From Arcticibacter sp041902385 (lineage in GTDB: Bacteria; Bacteroidota; Bacteroidia; Sphingobacteriales; Sphingobacteriaceae), in contig NZ_CP169244.1 in the NCBI RefSeq assembly GCF_041902385.1, forward strand, positions 4,712,001-4,776,000: DNA of 64,000 bases, read 5' to 3'. The position numbers were made by a program, and so were the translations under genes. Below the pieces are notes generated by a model, which saw only the letters and a list, made by a program, of their open reading frames with translations, made no database searches and was not told the DNA's origin. Positions 37,461 to 45,383 of the stretch are shown piece after piece. Numbering within the stretch: position 1 is the first letter of the stretch; every line of letters begins with the position of its first letter.

Positions 37461-39197
37461 ATGCACGAATTAGAGCCCTCAGTTCTTAAGAAAGTCAATG
37501 AATGGCTTCAGGGAAGCTATGATACCGAAACAAAGGAGCACATACAAAAACTCCTCGATGATCAATCGTACACGGAGCTTACCGATTCTTTCTACAAGGA
37601 TCTGGAATTCGGAACGGGAGGTCTCAGAGGGATAATGGGGCCCGGTTCTAACCGTATTAACAAATATACTATCGGAGCTGCCACCCAGGGGCTAAGTAAC
37701 TACCTCAAGAAAACGTATCCTTCTGAACAAATAAAGGTAGCAGTAGCGCATGATAGCCGTAACAATTCGGACTATTTCGCCCGTATCACCGCTGAAGTAT
37801 TTTCTGCTAACGGCATCTTTGTTTACTTCTTCAAGGAACTAAGACCAACTCCGGAGCTGTCATTTGCAATCCGCGAACTTGGATGTAAGAGCGGAGTGAT
37901 GCTCACGGCATCTCACAACCCGAAAGAGTATAACGGTTATAAAGCATACGGTGCTGACGGAGGCCAGTTTGTCTCTCCTGAAGACAAAAAGGTAATGCAG
38001 GAAGTAGCTTCCATAACCAGCATAGAAGAAGTAAAGTTCGACCCTGACGAACAAAACATTGAGTTGATCGGTGAGGACATCGACGAGCTTTATCTCGACA
38101 AGATTACAAAGCTGTCTGTATCTCCGGATGCGATTAAACGCCAAAGTGACTTAAAAATCGTCTACTCTCCTATTCATGGTACAGGTATTACCCTCGTTCC
38201 TCAGGCTCTGAAGCGCTTTGGTTTTACCAATGTCACCTTAGTTGAGGAGCAGACAACCCCTGACGGCAACTTTCCAACGGTAGTGTATCCTAACCCGGAG
38301 GAAAAAGAAGCGCTGACTCTGGCCCTGGAAAAAGGGAAAGAGGTAGATGCTGATCTTATTCTGGCTACAGATCCAGATGCCGACCGGGTTGGCATTGCGG
38401 TTAAGAACAATGAAGGAGAGTTTATCCTCTTCAACGGAAATCAAACAGGAAGTCTGCTTATTAACTACCTGCTCACCGCGTGGGAAGAGAAAGGCAAGTT
38501 CACCGGAAAAGAATATATTGTTAAAACGATTGTCACCTCCTATATCATTGATGAAATTGCTCGTGCGAAGAACGTGGAGTGTTACAATACGCTCACGGGA
38601 TTCAAATATATCGGAGAGTTGATGACTAAGTTCCAGGGTGAGAAGACCTTTATTGGGGGCGGTGAGGAAAGCTATGGCTATCTCATCGGAGACCTCGTGA
38701 GAGACAAGGATGCGGTAGTATCTGCGGCTTTCATTTCAGAAATGACCGCTTTCTACAAAGACAAGGGCAGCAGCCTGTTCGAAGCCCTCCTCGAAATGTA
38801 CCAGCAATATGGCTTTTACAAAGAAAAACTTGTCTCTGTAACCAAGAAAGGCAAGAGCGGCGCTGAAGAGATTAAAGCAATGATGGAACGCTTTAGAAAC
38901 AACCCGCCAGCAACATTGGGAGGATCAAAGGTTGTTGCTTTGAAGGACTATGAGCAAAGAGTAGAAACTGACATCCTTACTGGTTCCAGGAAGGATATCG
39001 AGTTGCCTAAATCCGACGTTCTTCAGTTCATCACGGAAGAAGGAAGCATTATTTCCGCGCGACCTTCAGGAACAGAGCCAAAGATCAAGTTCTATTGCAG
39101 TGTAAAAGGAACGCTGTCTGATAAAGCAGCCTACAAGGAAGCAGATCAGGAACTGGAACAAAAAGTGACTGCTATTATGGCCGATCTGGGGGTATAA
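37461..39197 (+). CDS. Phosphoglucomutase/phosphomannomutase (phospho-sugar mutase)
   Basis: Alpha-D-phosphohexomutase family enzyme, 578 residues, interconverting hexose 1- and 6-phosphates. Visible motifs are catalytic-Ser loop TASHNPKEYNGYK (phospho-serine), metal loop DPDADRVGIA, substrate loop GGEESYG and the C-terminal phosphate-binding loop RPSGTEPKIKFY. Its size and order match PgcA-type enzymes of Firmicutes and Bacteroidota. It is monocistronic with a strong terminator. Confidence 0.92.
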   Translation: MHELEPSVLKKVNEWLQGSYDTETKEHIQKLLDDQSYTELTDSFYKDLEFGTGGLRGIMGPGSNRINKYTIGAATQGLSNYLKKTYPSEQIKVAVAHDSRNNSDYFARITAEVFSANGIFVYFFKELRPTPELSFAIRELGCKSGVMLTASHNPKEYNGYKAYGADGGQFVSPEDKKVMQEVASITSIEEVKFDPDEQNIELIGEDIDELYLDKITKLSVSPDAIKRQSDLKIVYSPIHGTGITLVPQALKRFGFTNVTLVEEQTTPDGNFPTVVYPNPEEKEALTLALEKGKEVDADLILATDPDADRVGIAVKNNEGEFILFNGNQTGSLLINYLLTAWEEKGKFTGKEYIVKTIVTSYIIDEIARAKNVECYNTLTGFKYIGELMTKFQGEKTFIGGGEESYGYLIGDLVRDKDAVVSAAFISEMTAFYKDKGSSLFEALLEMYQQYGFYKEKLVSVTKKGKSGAEEIKAMMERFRNNPPATLGGSKVVALKDYEQRVETDILTGSRKDIELPKSDVLQFITEEGSIISARPSGTEPKIKFYCSVKGTLSDKAAYKEADQELEQKVTAIMADLGV

Positions 39198-39213
39198 GGG
39201 TTAGCCCTTCGTG

Positions 39214-39255
39214 AAAAAAAGGCGCCTGCTGATGTCATAGCAGGCGCCTTTTTTT
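39214..39255 (+). terminator. Strong terminator of the phosphosugar mutase gene
   Basis: 17-bp perfect stem (39214-39230 with 39239-39255), 8-nt loop, flanked by A7 and T7. Confidence 0.9.
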
Positions 39256-39460
39256 ATACATCGTACTCTGCATTCACATCTCTTCTGAAGTTATACAAAA
39301 ATATGAGCAGACCTAAAACACTCGTTCGGGTGCTGATTGTTAATATGTTAACAAAAAATTTATCAGATCATAACATCTTTTCAATTATCTTTATAAGACC
39401 TCGGGAATAATCCGGCAGAAATCGGACAACCAGGTCTGTTTAACCTATTAAAACTTCATT

Positions 39461-39934
39461 ATGACCTGGAAAAAATTTAGCGGAGAAATCATTCATTCAG
39501 AAATTCATGAGGAGGTACGAAAAGCAATTGAACGGGAATATGGACTAGGCAACAAATTAAAGGTATGTATTGGCACCGACTCTCAGGTAAAGGGCGCCGT
39601 GACGGACTATGCAACGGTGATCGTGTTCCTTCGCGAAAAGAAGGGCGCATTCATGTTCATCCATCAGGAGCGCAGCACCAGAAAAATGAGTATCAAGGAA
39701 AGGATGCTTACCGAAGTTCAAAAATCGATAGAAACAGCGTATTCGCTATGCGACCTTCTCGATATCTACAATGTGGACCTGGAAGTACATGCCGACATCA
39801 ACACCAACCCGATGTTCAAATCTAACCAGGCCCTTCATGAGGCGATGGGGTATATCCTGAGTATGGGCTTTGTTTTTAAAGCTAAGCCCGAAGCCTTTGC
39901 CAGCTCGGCATGCGCGAACAAGATGGTGCATTAA
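39461..39934 (+). CDS. YkuK-like RNase H-fold protein (DUF458)
   Basis: A 157-residue protein. Core GTDSQVKG near residue 38 and VHADINTNPMFKSN near residue 108 match the DUF458/YkuK group predicted to have an RNase H-like fold, with the first Asp (GTDS) and later Asp residues as possible metal ligands. No experimental function is known to me. It is monocistronic. Confidence 0.85.
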   Translation: MTWKKFSGEIIHSEIHEEVRKAIEREYGLGNKLKVCIGTDSQVKGAVTDYATVIVFLREKKGAFMFIHQERSTRKMSIKERMLTEVQKSIETAYSLCDLLDIYNVDLEVHADINTNPMFKSNQALHEAMGYILSMGFVFKAKPEAFASSACANKMVH

Positions 39935-40421
39935 GCGGGCGGCGCTTTACAAGCATTTTCGTATCTTTGAGAGATGGAGGGATGGAAAGCGAAACTTTTG
40001 CCTTTTTTAGTCCTGTTGACACTTAGTTTGGTAGCAGGTAATTTCCTCAGGACAGGAGACATCGCACGTGCTCCGGAAACAAGATATCATGGAGCTAAAA
40101 AGTCTCTCTGCAAAGCGGGGGAGAGCAATCATCCCTGCCTTTTGAATTCAAAAGGACTACTCGCTATCGTCTTGCTGTCGTTTAAATCCAACCCTCTTGC
40201 TCTGGCAGGACGAAGCTCCTGGTCTCCTTCCGCTGGATGTGTAAAAGGACTGGGTCGGGCCTTTTTTTACTCCCATTCCTTCTTCAGTAACTTCCATACG
40301 CTTTATCCGGCTCATTGGTTTACCTAGCTCATCTGCGCTCGCTTCTTCTATCTATTAAACCGTAAACCATCCCGGCCGCGCTTTGAGTTTTCTTCATTGC
40401 GCCCATTAGACTTTTTTTCAC
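39935..40421. other. Gap between ykuK-like and antiporter genes; possible short transcript
   Basis: A -7-like TATCTTTG at 39962-39969 sits 4 bp before an ATG (39974). That 117-codon frame begins with a hydrophobic, signal-like segment but has no family and ends in unlikely sequence. A T7 run near 40262-40268 could end a transcript. I treat it as uncertain and call no gene. Confidence 0.35.
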
Positions 40422-42650
40422 ATGATCCATCTTCCTCATCTGATAACTGACTTAGCTTTAATTCTCGCAGCTGCTGCTGCCACCACTTTACTATTTAAGA
40501 AAATAAAACAACCCCTGGTACTGGGCTATATCATAGCAGGACTCCTGGTGGGCCCCCACTTTACCCTGTTTCCAACAGTAGCCGAAGAAGAAACTATCGC
40601 CGTATGGGCAGAAATAGGTGTTATTTTCCTCCTATTCAGCCTTGGACTTGAGTTTAGCTTTAAGAAGCTGGCCAAAGTTGGAGGCGCTGCTTCTGTTACA
40701 GGAATTACTGAAGCAGCTTTCATGCTTCTGGTCGGATATATTACCGGCCAACTGCTCGGCTGGGGAACCATGGATAGCATTTTTCTGGGTGCCATCCTCT
40801 CCATTTCGTCGACTACCATCATTATCCGCGCGTTTGAAGAACTGGCTATTAAACATAAAAAATTCGCCGGCCTGGTTTTCGGAGTATTGATTGTGGAAGA
40901 TCTTGTTGCCATTTTACTGCTTGTGGTCTTATCGACTGTAGCCGTTAGCCGCAATTTTGAGGGCACGGAAATGCTGCTTTCTATATTGAAGTTCGCATTT
41001 TTCCTTATTCTATGGTTCCTCGGCGGAATTTTTCTCATCCCCACTTTCCTTAAACGCACGCGCAAGCTAATGAACGATGAGACAATGCTCATCGTTTCGC
41101 TTGCACTTTGCCTTGTAATGGTGATCCTTGCCGTAAAAGCAGGGTTCTCGCCAGCACTTGGTGCCTTTATAATGGGTTCAATTCTAGCAGAAACAACATT
41201 CGCGGAGCGAATAGAACACCTTACCAAGTCGGTAAAAGACCTCTTTGCAGCCATCTTTTTCGTCTCTGTAGGAATGCTGATCGATCCGGCTGTATTGCGC
41301 GACTACGCGGTTCCTATCCTGATCATTACACTTATGACCATTGTTGGGAAACTGGTAAGCACCACTACTGGCGCTTTGCTCTCCGGACAACCGTTAAAGA
41401 CAGCTATCCAGGCAGGCATGAGCCTTGCGCAGATAGGAGAATTTTCGTTCATCATCGCCACGCTCGGACTTAGCCTTAAGGTAACGAGTGACTTTCTGTA
41501 CCCTATTGCCGTAGCGGTCTCGGCAGTCACAACCTTTACCACCCCTTATCTGATCAAGGTATCCGGTCCATTTTCCAGTTTCCTCGAGAGATCACTTCCC
41601 GCGAAATGGATTGATGGGCTCAATAAATACAGCTCAGGCGCTGAGGGAATTACCACCACCAGCGACTGGAAAAAATTGTTAAAGGGATACTTTTCAAATT
41701 TCGTGGTTCACGCTGTTATTTTAACAGGCATCCTGTTCCTTGCCAACCGGTTTATTCACCCATTCATCACCTCAAAACTCTTCAATGGGCTCAACGGTTC
41801 TATCGCAAGTCTTGCCGTGTCCTTCGTCCTGATGGCCCCCTTTCTGTGGGCTTTCTCCCTAAGACGAATAGAAAAAAAGGCCTATACAACCTTATGGCTA
41901 AACAGACGATACAGCAGGGGGCCTCTTATTGCCCTTGAAGCAGCGAGAATTACCCTCGGCGTGGCTTACATTGCAATTTTGATTAGTCTTTTCTTCGATG
42001 CATTGCTTGCCTTTGGCATCGCACTTGCCGCCGCTATTATTGTGATCGTCATATTACAGAGAAAACTGCAAGCGTTTTACGGAAGAATCGAAAGCCGTTT
42101 CTTTCTGAACCTGAATGCACGCCAGGCAGTTGAAAAGCAGAAAAGTCCCTTAACGCCCTGGGACACCCACCTCTCCGAGCTTACGGTCTCTGCCGAGTCA
42201 CCACTAGCAGGAAAGACTCTGGGTCAGTTAGCCATCAGGGAAAGGAACGGCGTAAATATTATTTTAATAGAACGGGGAAAACTTGTTATTTCTATCCCGG
42301 GACAGGACGATTATTTGTTCCCCGGCGACAAGCTTACCGTCACTGGAACGGACGTCCAAATTGAAGCGTTTAAACAACAAGTGGAAGTTGCAGACAGAAT
42401 AGACGAGCTCGTTCAGGCAAAAAAGAAGGATGTGGAGCTGCAGCAAATAACAGTGTCATCCCGGTCAAGGCTTGCTGATTGCTCTTTGAAAGACAGCAGG
42501 ATCAGGCAATTGGCAGAAGCGCTGATTGTTGCTGTGGAAAGAGGCGGGGAGCGAATTCCTAATCCCGATTCATCGTTTAAAATCAGTTCAGGCGACGTGG
42601 TCTGGATAGTAGGGAACCGCAAAAAGATTTCAGAATACTTAAAAGAATAG
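40422..42650 (+). CDS. CPA2-family monovalent cation:proton antiporter
   Basis: Membrane antiporter of 742 residues. The N-terminal ~380 residues form the Na+/H+ exchanger domain with about 12 helices (GLLVGPHF, GLEFSFKKL, SISSTTIIIRAFEEL), then a soluble part with two TrkA-C/RCK-C-type domains (SPLAGKTLGQLAI; SRLADCSLKDSRI). Domain order is that of Kef/CPA2 systems that regulate K+ or pH. It ends 19 bp before a DtxR-type regulator gene. Confidence 0.9.
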   Translation: MIHLPHLITDLALILAAAAATTLLFKKIKQPLVLGYIIAGLLVGPHFTLFPTVAEEETIAVWAEIGVIFLLFSLGLEFSFKKLAKVGGAASVTGITEAAFMLLVGYITGQLLGWGTMDSIFLGAILSISSTTIIIRAFEELAIKHKKFAGLVFGVLIVEDLVAILLLVVLSTVAVSRNFEGTEMLLSILKFAFFLILWFLGGIFLIPTFLKRTRKLMNDETMLIVSLALCLVMVILAVKAGFSPALGAFIMGSILAETTFAERIEHLTKSVKDLFAAIFFVSVGMLIDPAVLRDYAVPILIITLMTIVGKLVSTTTGALLSGQPLKTAIQAGMSLAQIGEFSFIIATLGLSLKVTSDFLYPIAVAVSAVTTFTTPYLIKVSGPFSSFLERSLPAKWIDGLNKYSSGAEGITTTSDWKKLLKGYFSNFVVHAVILTGILFLANRFIHPFITSKLFNGLNGSIASLAVSFVLMAPFLWAFSLRRIEKKAYTTLWLNRRYSRGPLIALEAARITLGVAYIAILISLFFDALLAFGIALAAAIIVIVILQRKLQAFYGRIESRFFLNLNARQAVEKQKSPLTPWDTHLSELTVSAESPLAGKTLGQLAIRERNGVNIILIERGKLVISIPGQDDYLFPGDKLTVTGTDVQIEAFKQQVEVADRIDELVQAKKKDVELQQITVSSRSRLADCSLKDSRIRQLAEALIVAVERGGERIPNPDSSFKISSGDVVWIVGNRKKISEYLKE

Positions 42651-42657
42651 GTTTTCG

Positions 42658-42665
42658 TACTTTTG
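42658..42665 (+). promoter_or_regulatory. -7 promoter box TACTTTTG before the dtxR-type gene
   Basis: Exact TAnnTTTG, only 4 bp from ATG 42670, so the transcript would be nearly leaderless. Confidence 0.55.
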
Positions 42666-42669
42666 TCCC

Positions 42670-43326
42670 ATGCTTTCGTTTACAGAGGAGAATTATTTAA
42701 AGGCATTGCTGCATCTGACACTTGAAGTTCAACATAAAAATGAAGCCGGCACCAACCAGCTTGCGGCTTTTTTAGGTGTCAAACCGGCAACTGCAACAGA
42801 TATGCTCCGCAAATTAAAAGAGAAAAAGCTGATCTCTTACGAGAAGTACGGCAAGATCTCTCTCTCGGAGGAGGGACGAAGGAAGGCTGTAGAAGTATTA
42901 AGAAAGCATCGGTTATGGGAAACATTCCTTTATGAAAAGCTTGATTTCACCTGGGATGAAGTGCATGAAGTTGCCGAGCAGCTTGAGCATATTCAATCTC
43001 AGAAGCTGGTAGACAAGCTCGACAAATTTCTGGGCTTCCCTGAGTACGACCCTCATGGAGATGCTATTCCGGATGCGGAAGGCAACCTGAAACCGTCCTT
43101 TAAGAAAACCCTCGCGGAAGCAGAAACAGGTACTGAATGCAGGGTCGCAGCGGTGAAAGACAATTCGCCGGCCTTTCTTCAATATGTCACACAACTGAAT
43201 CTGGCGATAGACGCCCCGATAAAGGTTATTAGCCGGCAGCCGTACGACGGGTCAATGGAAATTGTAGTTAATGAGGATAAGAGGATGGTATCACAGAAGT
43301 TCGCAGAAAACATTTTTATCGTTTAG
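42670..43326 (+). CDS. DtxR/MntR-family metal-dependent transcriptional regulator
   Basis: A 218-residue regulator. The N-terminal winged helix (TNQLAAFLGVKPATATDMLRK) is followed by a dimerisation domain with metal-binding-site residues (HRLWETFL with E; HEVAEQLEH) and a FeoA-like C-terminal domain (~150-218). Metal (Fe or Mn) and targets are unknown; the neighbouring CPA2 antiporter is not an obvious target. Confidence 0.9.
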   Translation: MLSFTEENYLKALLHLTLEVQHKNEAGTNQLAAFLGVKPATATDMLRKLKEKKLISYEKYGKISLSEEGRRKAVEVLRKHRLWETFLYEKLDFTWDEVHEVAEQLEHIQSQKLVDKLDKFLGFPEYDPHGDAIPDAEGNLKPSFKKTLAEAETGTECRVAAVKDNSPAFLQYVTQLNLAIDAPIKVISRQPYDGSMEIVVNEDKRMVSQKFAENIFIV

Positions 43327-43374
43327 CTGCTTGCCAAAGGAGCTATCACCAACACCAAACGCACAAGGAGCGCC

Positions 43375-43818
43375 ATGAACAGTAACATTAGAAACAAAAA
43401 AGCATTTTTTGAATATCATATACTTGATAAGTACGTAGCGGGAATTCAGCTTCTGGGAACGGAGATCAAGTCGATAAGGGAAGGAAAAGTAAACTTGAAC
43501 GACTCTTTCTGTTCGTTCCTGAATAATCAGCTTTATGTGAGAAATTTGCATATTGCCGAATACGCCAACGGATCGTTCTACAATCATGAGGCGAAAAGAG
43601 ACCGGGTGCTTCTGCTCACCAAAAAAGAGCTCAAAAAGCTACGAGAGAAGAGTGAAGAAAAAGGCTACACCATCGTGCCGCTCCAGCTCTTTATCAGCGA
43701 GCGGGGGTTCGCCAAACTGGAAATAGCACTTGCTCAGGGTAAAAAAGAATTCGATAAACGCGAAACGATCAAGGAACGGGAAAGCAAGATTGAACTCGAC
43801 AGGGTAATGAAACGATAA
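43375..43818 (+). CDS. smpB: SsrA-binding protein SmpB
   Basis: tmRNA-binding protein required for trans-translation of stalled ribosomes. 147 residues; beta-barrel OB-like core begins RNKKAFFEYHILDKYVAGI and has GTEIKSIREGKVNL; the basic C-terminal tail (KERESKIELDRVMKR) is the part that enters the decoding centre. Standard length. No ssrA gene was found in this window. Confidence 0.96.
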   Translation: MNSNIRNKKAFFEYHILDKYVAGIQLLGTEIKSIREGKVNLNDSFCSFLNNQLYVRNLHIAEYANGSFYNHEAKRDRVLLLTKKELKKLREKSEEKGYTIVPLQLFISERGFAKLEIALAQGKKEFDKRETIKERESKIELDRVMKR

Positions 43819-43851
43819 CATGCCTGTTTCTGCTCAGCCTGGTGACGTCGT

Positions 43852-44511
43852 TCACCAGGCCTGGTCACCCACCAGGGGAACAAAACGAAATGTATCAAGT
43901 TCAATGCGCTCGTAGTCGGTCTCACTCACTCTGATAACGGTGATCATCTTCTGAGATTTTTCATCACCAACCGGTATAACCATCGTCCCTCCTACTTTCA
44001 GCTGCTTCAGCATGATTTCAGGAACAAAGGGAGCTCCGGCGGTAACCAGTATTTTGTCATAGGGGGCATATTTGGCAATTCCTTTCGACCCATCGCCACA
44101 AAAAAACTGAGCCTTATAACCCATTTTTTCCAGAAAAAGCTTCGCTCTGTTGTGCAGCTTCTCCTGCCGCTCTATCGTGTAAACCTCTGCCCCGAGTTCG
44201 AGAAGAATGCAGGTCTGATAACCCGATCCTGTCCCAATCTCAAGCACCTTATCGCCTACGCTGACGTTGAGGAGCTGAGTCTGATACGCAACGGTATAAG
44301 GCTGCGAAATCGTCTGGCCTTCCCCTATCGGGAAAGCAATATCCTTATAAGCCTGGCTCCAAAAAGTTTCATCGAAGAAGTAATGTCGCGGCACCTTACC
44401 TACCGCCTCGAGCACTCTCTTATCTTCAATTTTACGTTCATCCCTCAACAGTGCTACTAACTTCTTCCGGGCACCCTTTTCCCGGTAATTGTCAACAAAC
44501 TTGTACGCCAT
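43852..44511 (-). CDS. pcm: Protein-L-isoaspartate O-methyltransferase
   Basis: SAM-dependent repair methyltransferase of 219 residues. Motif I is VLEIGTGSGYQT, preceded by the family's GEGQTISQPYTVAYQ and followed by VPVGDEKSQ (post II). The ATG at 44511 (MAYKFVDNY) is chosen because the longer frame adds a hydrophobic stretch. It is convergent with smpB. Confidence 0.92.
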   Translation of the reverse strand: MAYKFVDNYREKGARKKLVALLRDERKIEDKRVLEAVGKVPRHYFFDETFWSQAYKDIAFPIGEGQTISQPYTVAYQTQLLNVSVGDKVLEIGTGSGYQTCILLELGAEVYTIERQEKLHNRAKLFLEKMGYKAQFFCGDGSKGIAKYAPYDKILVTAGAPFVPEIMLKQLKVGGTMVIPVGDEKSQKMITVIRVSETDYERIELDTFRFVPLVGDQAW

Positions 44512-44640
44512 TCTTCCGCAAAAATAACCTTCCTCTCCCGTAAATAACAATAGAAACAACATAGATTCTACTTATAACTACAAGCAGATAAAGTGACGCA
44601 CATCATATTTAACAAGCAATTATTATATTAATTTCAGGCC

Positions 44641-45378
44641 ATGAAAACATTTTTCCTTTTGCTTCTCGTGCTTGCTCCTTTTGCGGGCATAAGCCAACAA
44701 GCTGACACCGGGAAGATCAGGACCGAGCCCCCCAGCTATCGGAGCACCATTAACAATACCACCCTGTATTCATACACCATCGGGTTCAAGCTTTTCAGCT
44801 ATGAGGCTTTCCCCAAGATTCTGGACCAGGTCAATGCAGACCAGCTGAGAAGGTCGTCCTTCAATGGCGTAATACTGAAATATAACGACAATCAGATAAG
44901 CTATCGGCTGTCCGGCAACTTTTACTCTCAACTCATTTCCTTTCGAAACAGATGCTCCGAATGCGAAGAGGTGAACGGACGTCTCACCGACAACCAAATT
45001 AAAGTGGGATTTGAAAAAAACTTTATTTACTCCTCAGTCCAGCCCTACGCGGGACTGGATATTGGCATTAAAAGCAGCGTGTTCAAGGGAGGCGTTTCAC
45101 AACAAAGCAACACCATTTACGATCCCCGCTCCAGTGTCAGGACAGAAAAAAACGGCATTTCATTATCCCCGGTCATCGGCGTTAAGTTCAACCTAATAAA
45201 TCATCTAAGCCTGGCCGCTGAAACTACAATGGATGTGTTATACAGTTACGAGAGACAGGAAAGAGGGAATCCGACAGATCCGGCGAGTACAACGCTTCAC
45301 AAATACTACAAGTGGGAGTATCTCCTGAAACCGGTCGGGATGCTTAGCGTACAATACAATTTCGGAGCCATTTATTAA
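44641..45378 (+). CDS. Secreted beta-barrel-like protein of unknown function
   Basis: A 245-residue exported protein. The signal peptide (MKTFFLLLLVLAPFAGISQQ) is followed by alternating aromatic strands and an end (SVQYNFGAIY) with terminal aromatic Tyr typical of outer-membrane barrels. A CSECEE cysteine pair occurs mid-protein. No known family recognised. Convergent with priA at 5 bp distance. Confidence 0.6.
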   Translation: MKTFFLLLLVLAPFAGISQQADTGKIRTEPPSYRSTINNTTLYSYTIGFKLFSYEAFPKILDQVNADQLRRSSFNGVILKYNDNQISYRLSGNFYSQLISFRNRCSECEEVNGRLTDNQIKVGFEKNFIYSSVQPYAGLDIGIKSSVFKGGVSQQSNTIYDPRSSVRTEKNGISLSPVIGVKFNLINHLSLAAETTMDVLYSYERQERGNPTDPASTTLHKYYKWEYLLKPVGMLSVQYNFGAIY

Positions 45379-45383
45379 TCAGG

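Noticed and set aside
39974..40327. 117-residue exported protein
   Set aside because: Signal-like start but no family, poor codon consistency and no terminator or neighbour support; left as an uncertain region.
40526..41254. 242-codon minus-strand frame opposite the antiporter
   Set aside because: Antisense to a full CPA2 domain; no family features.
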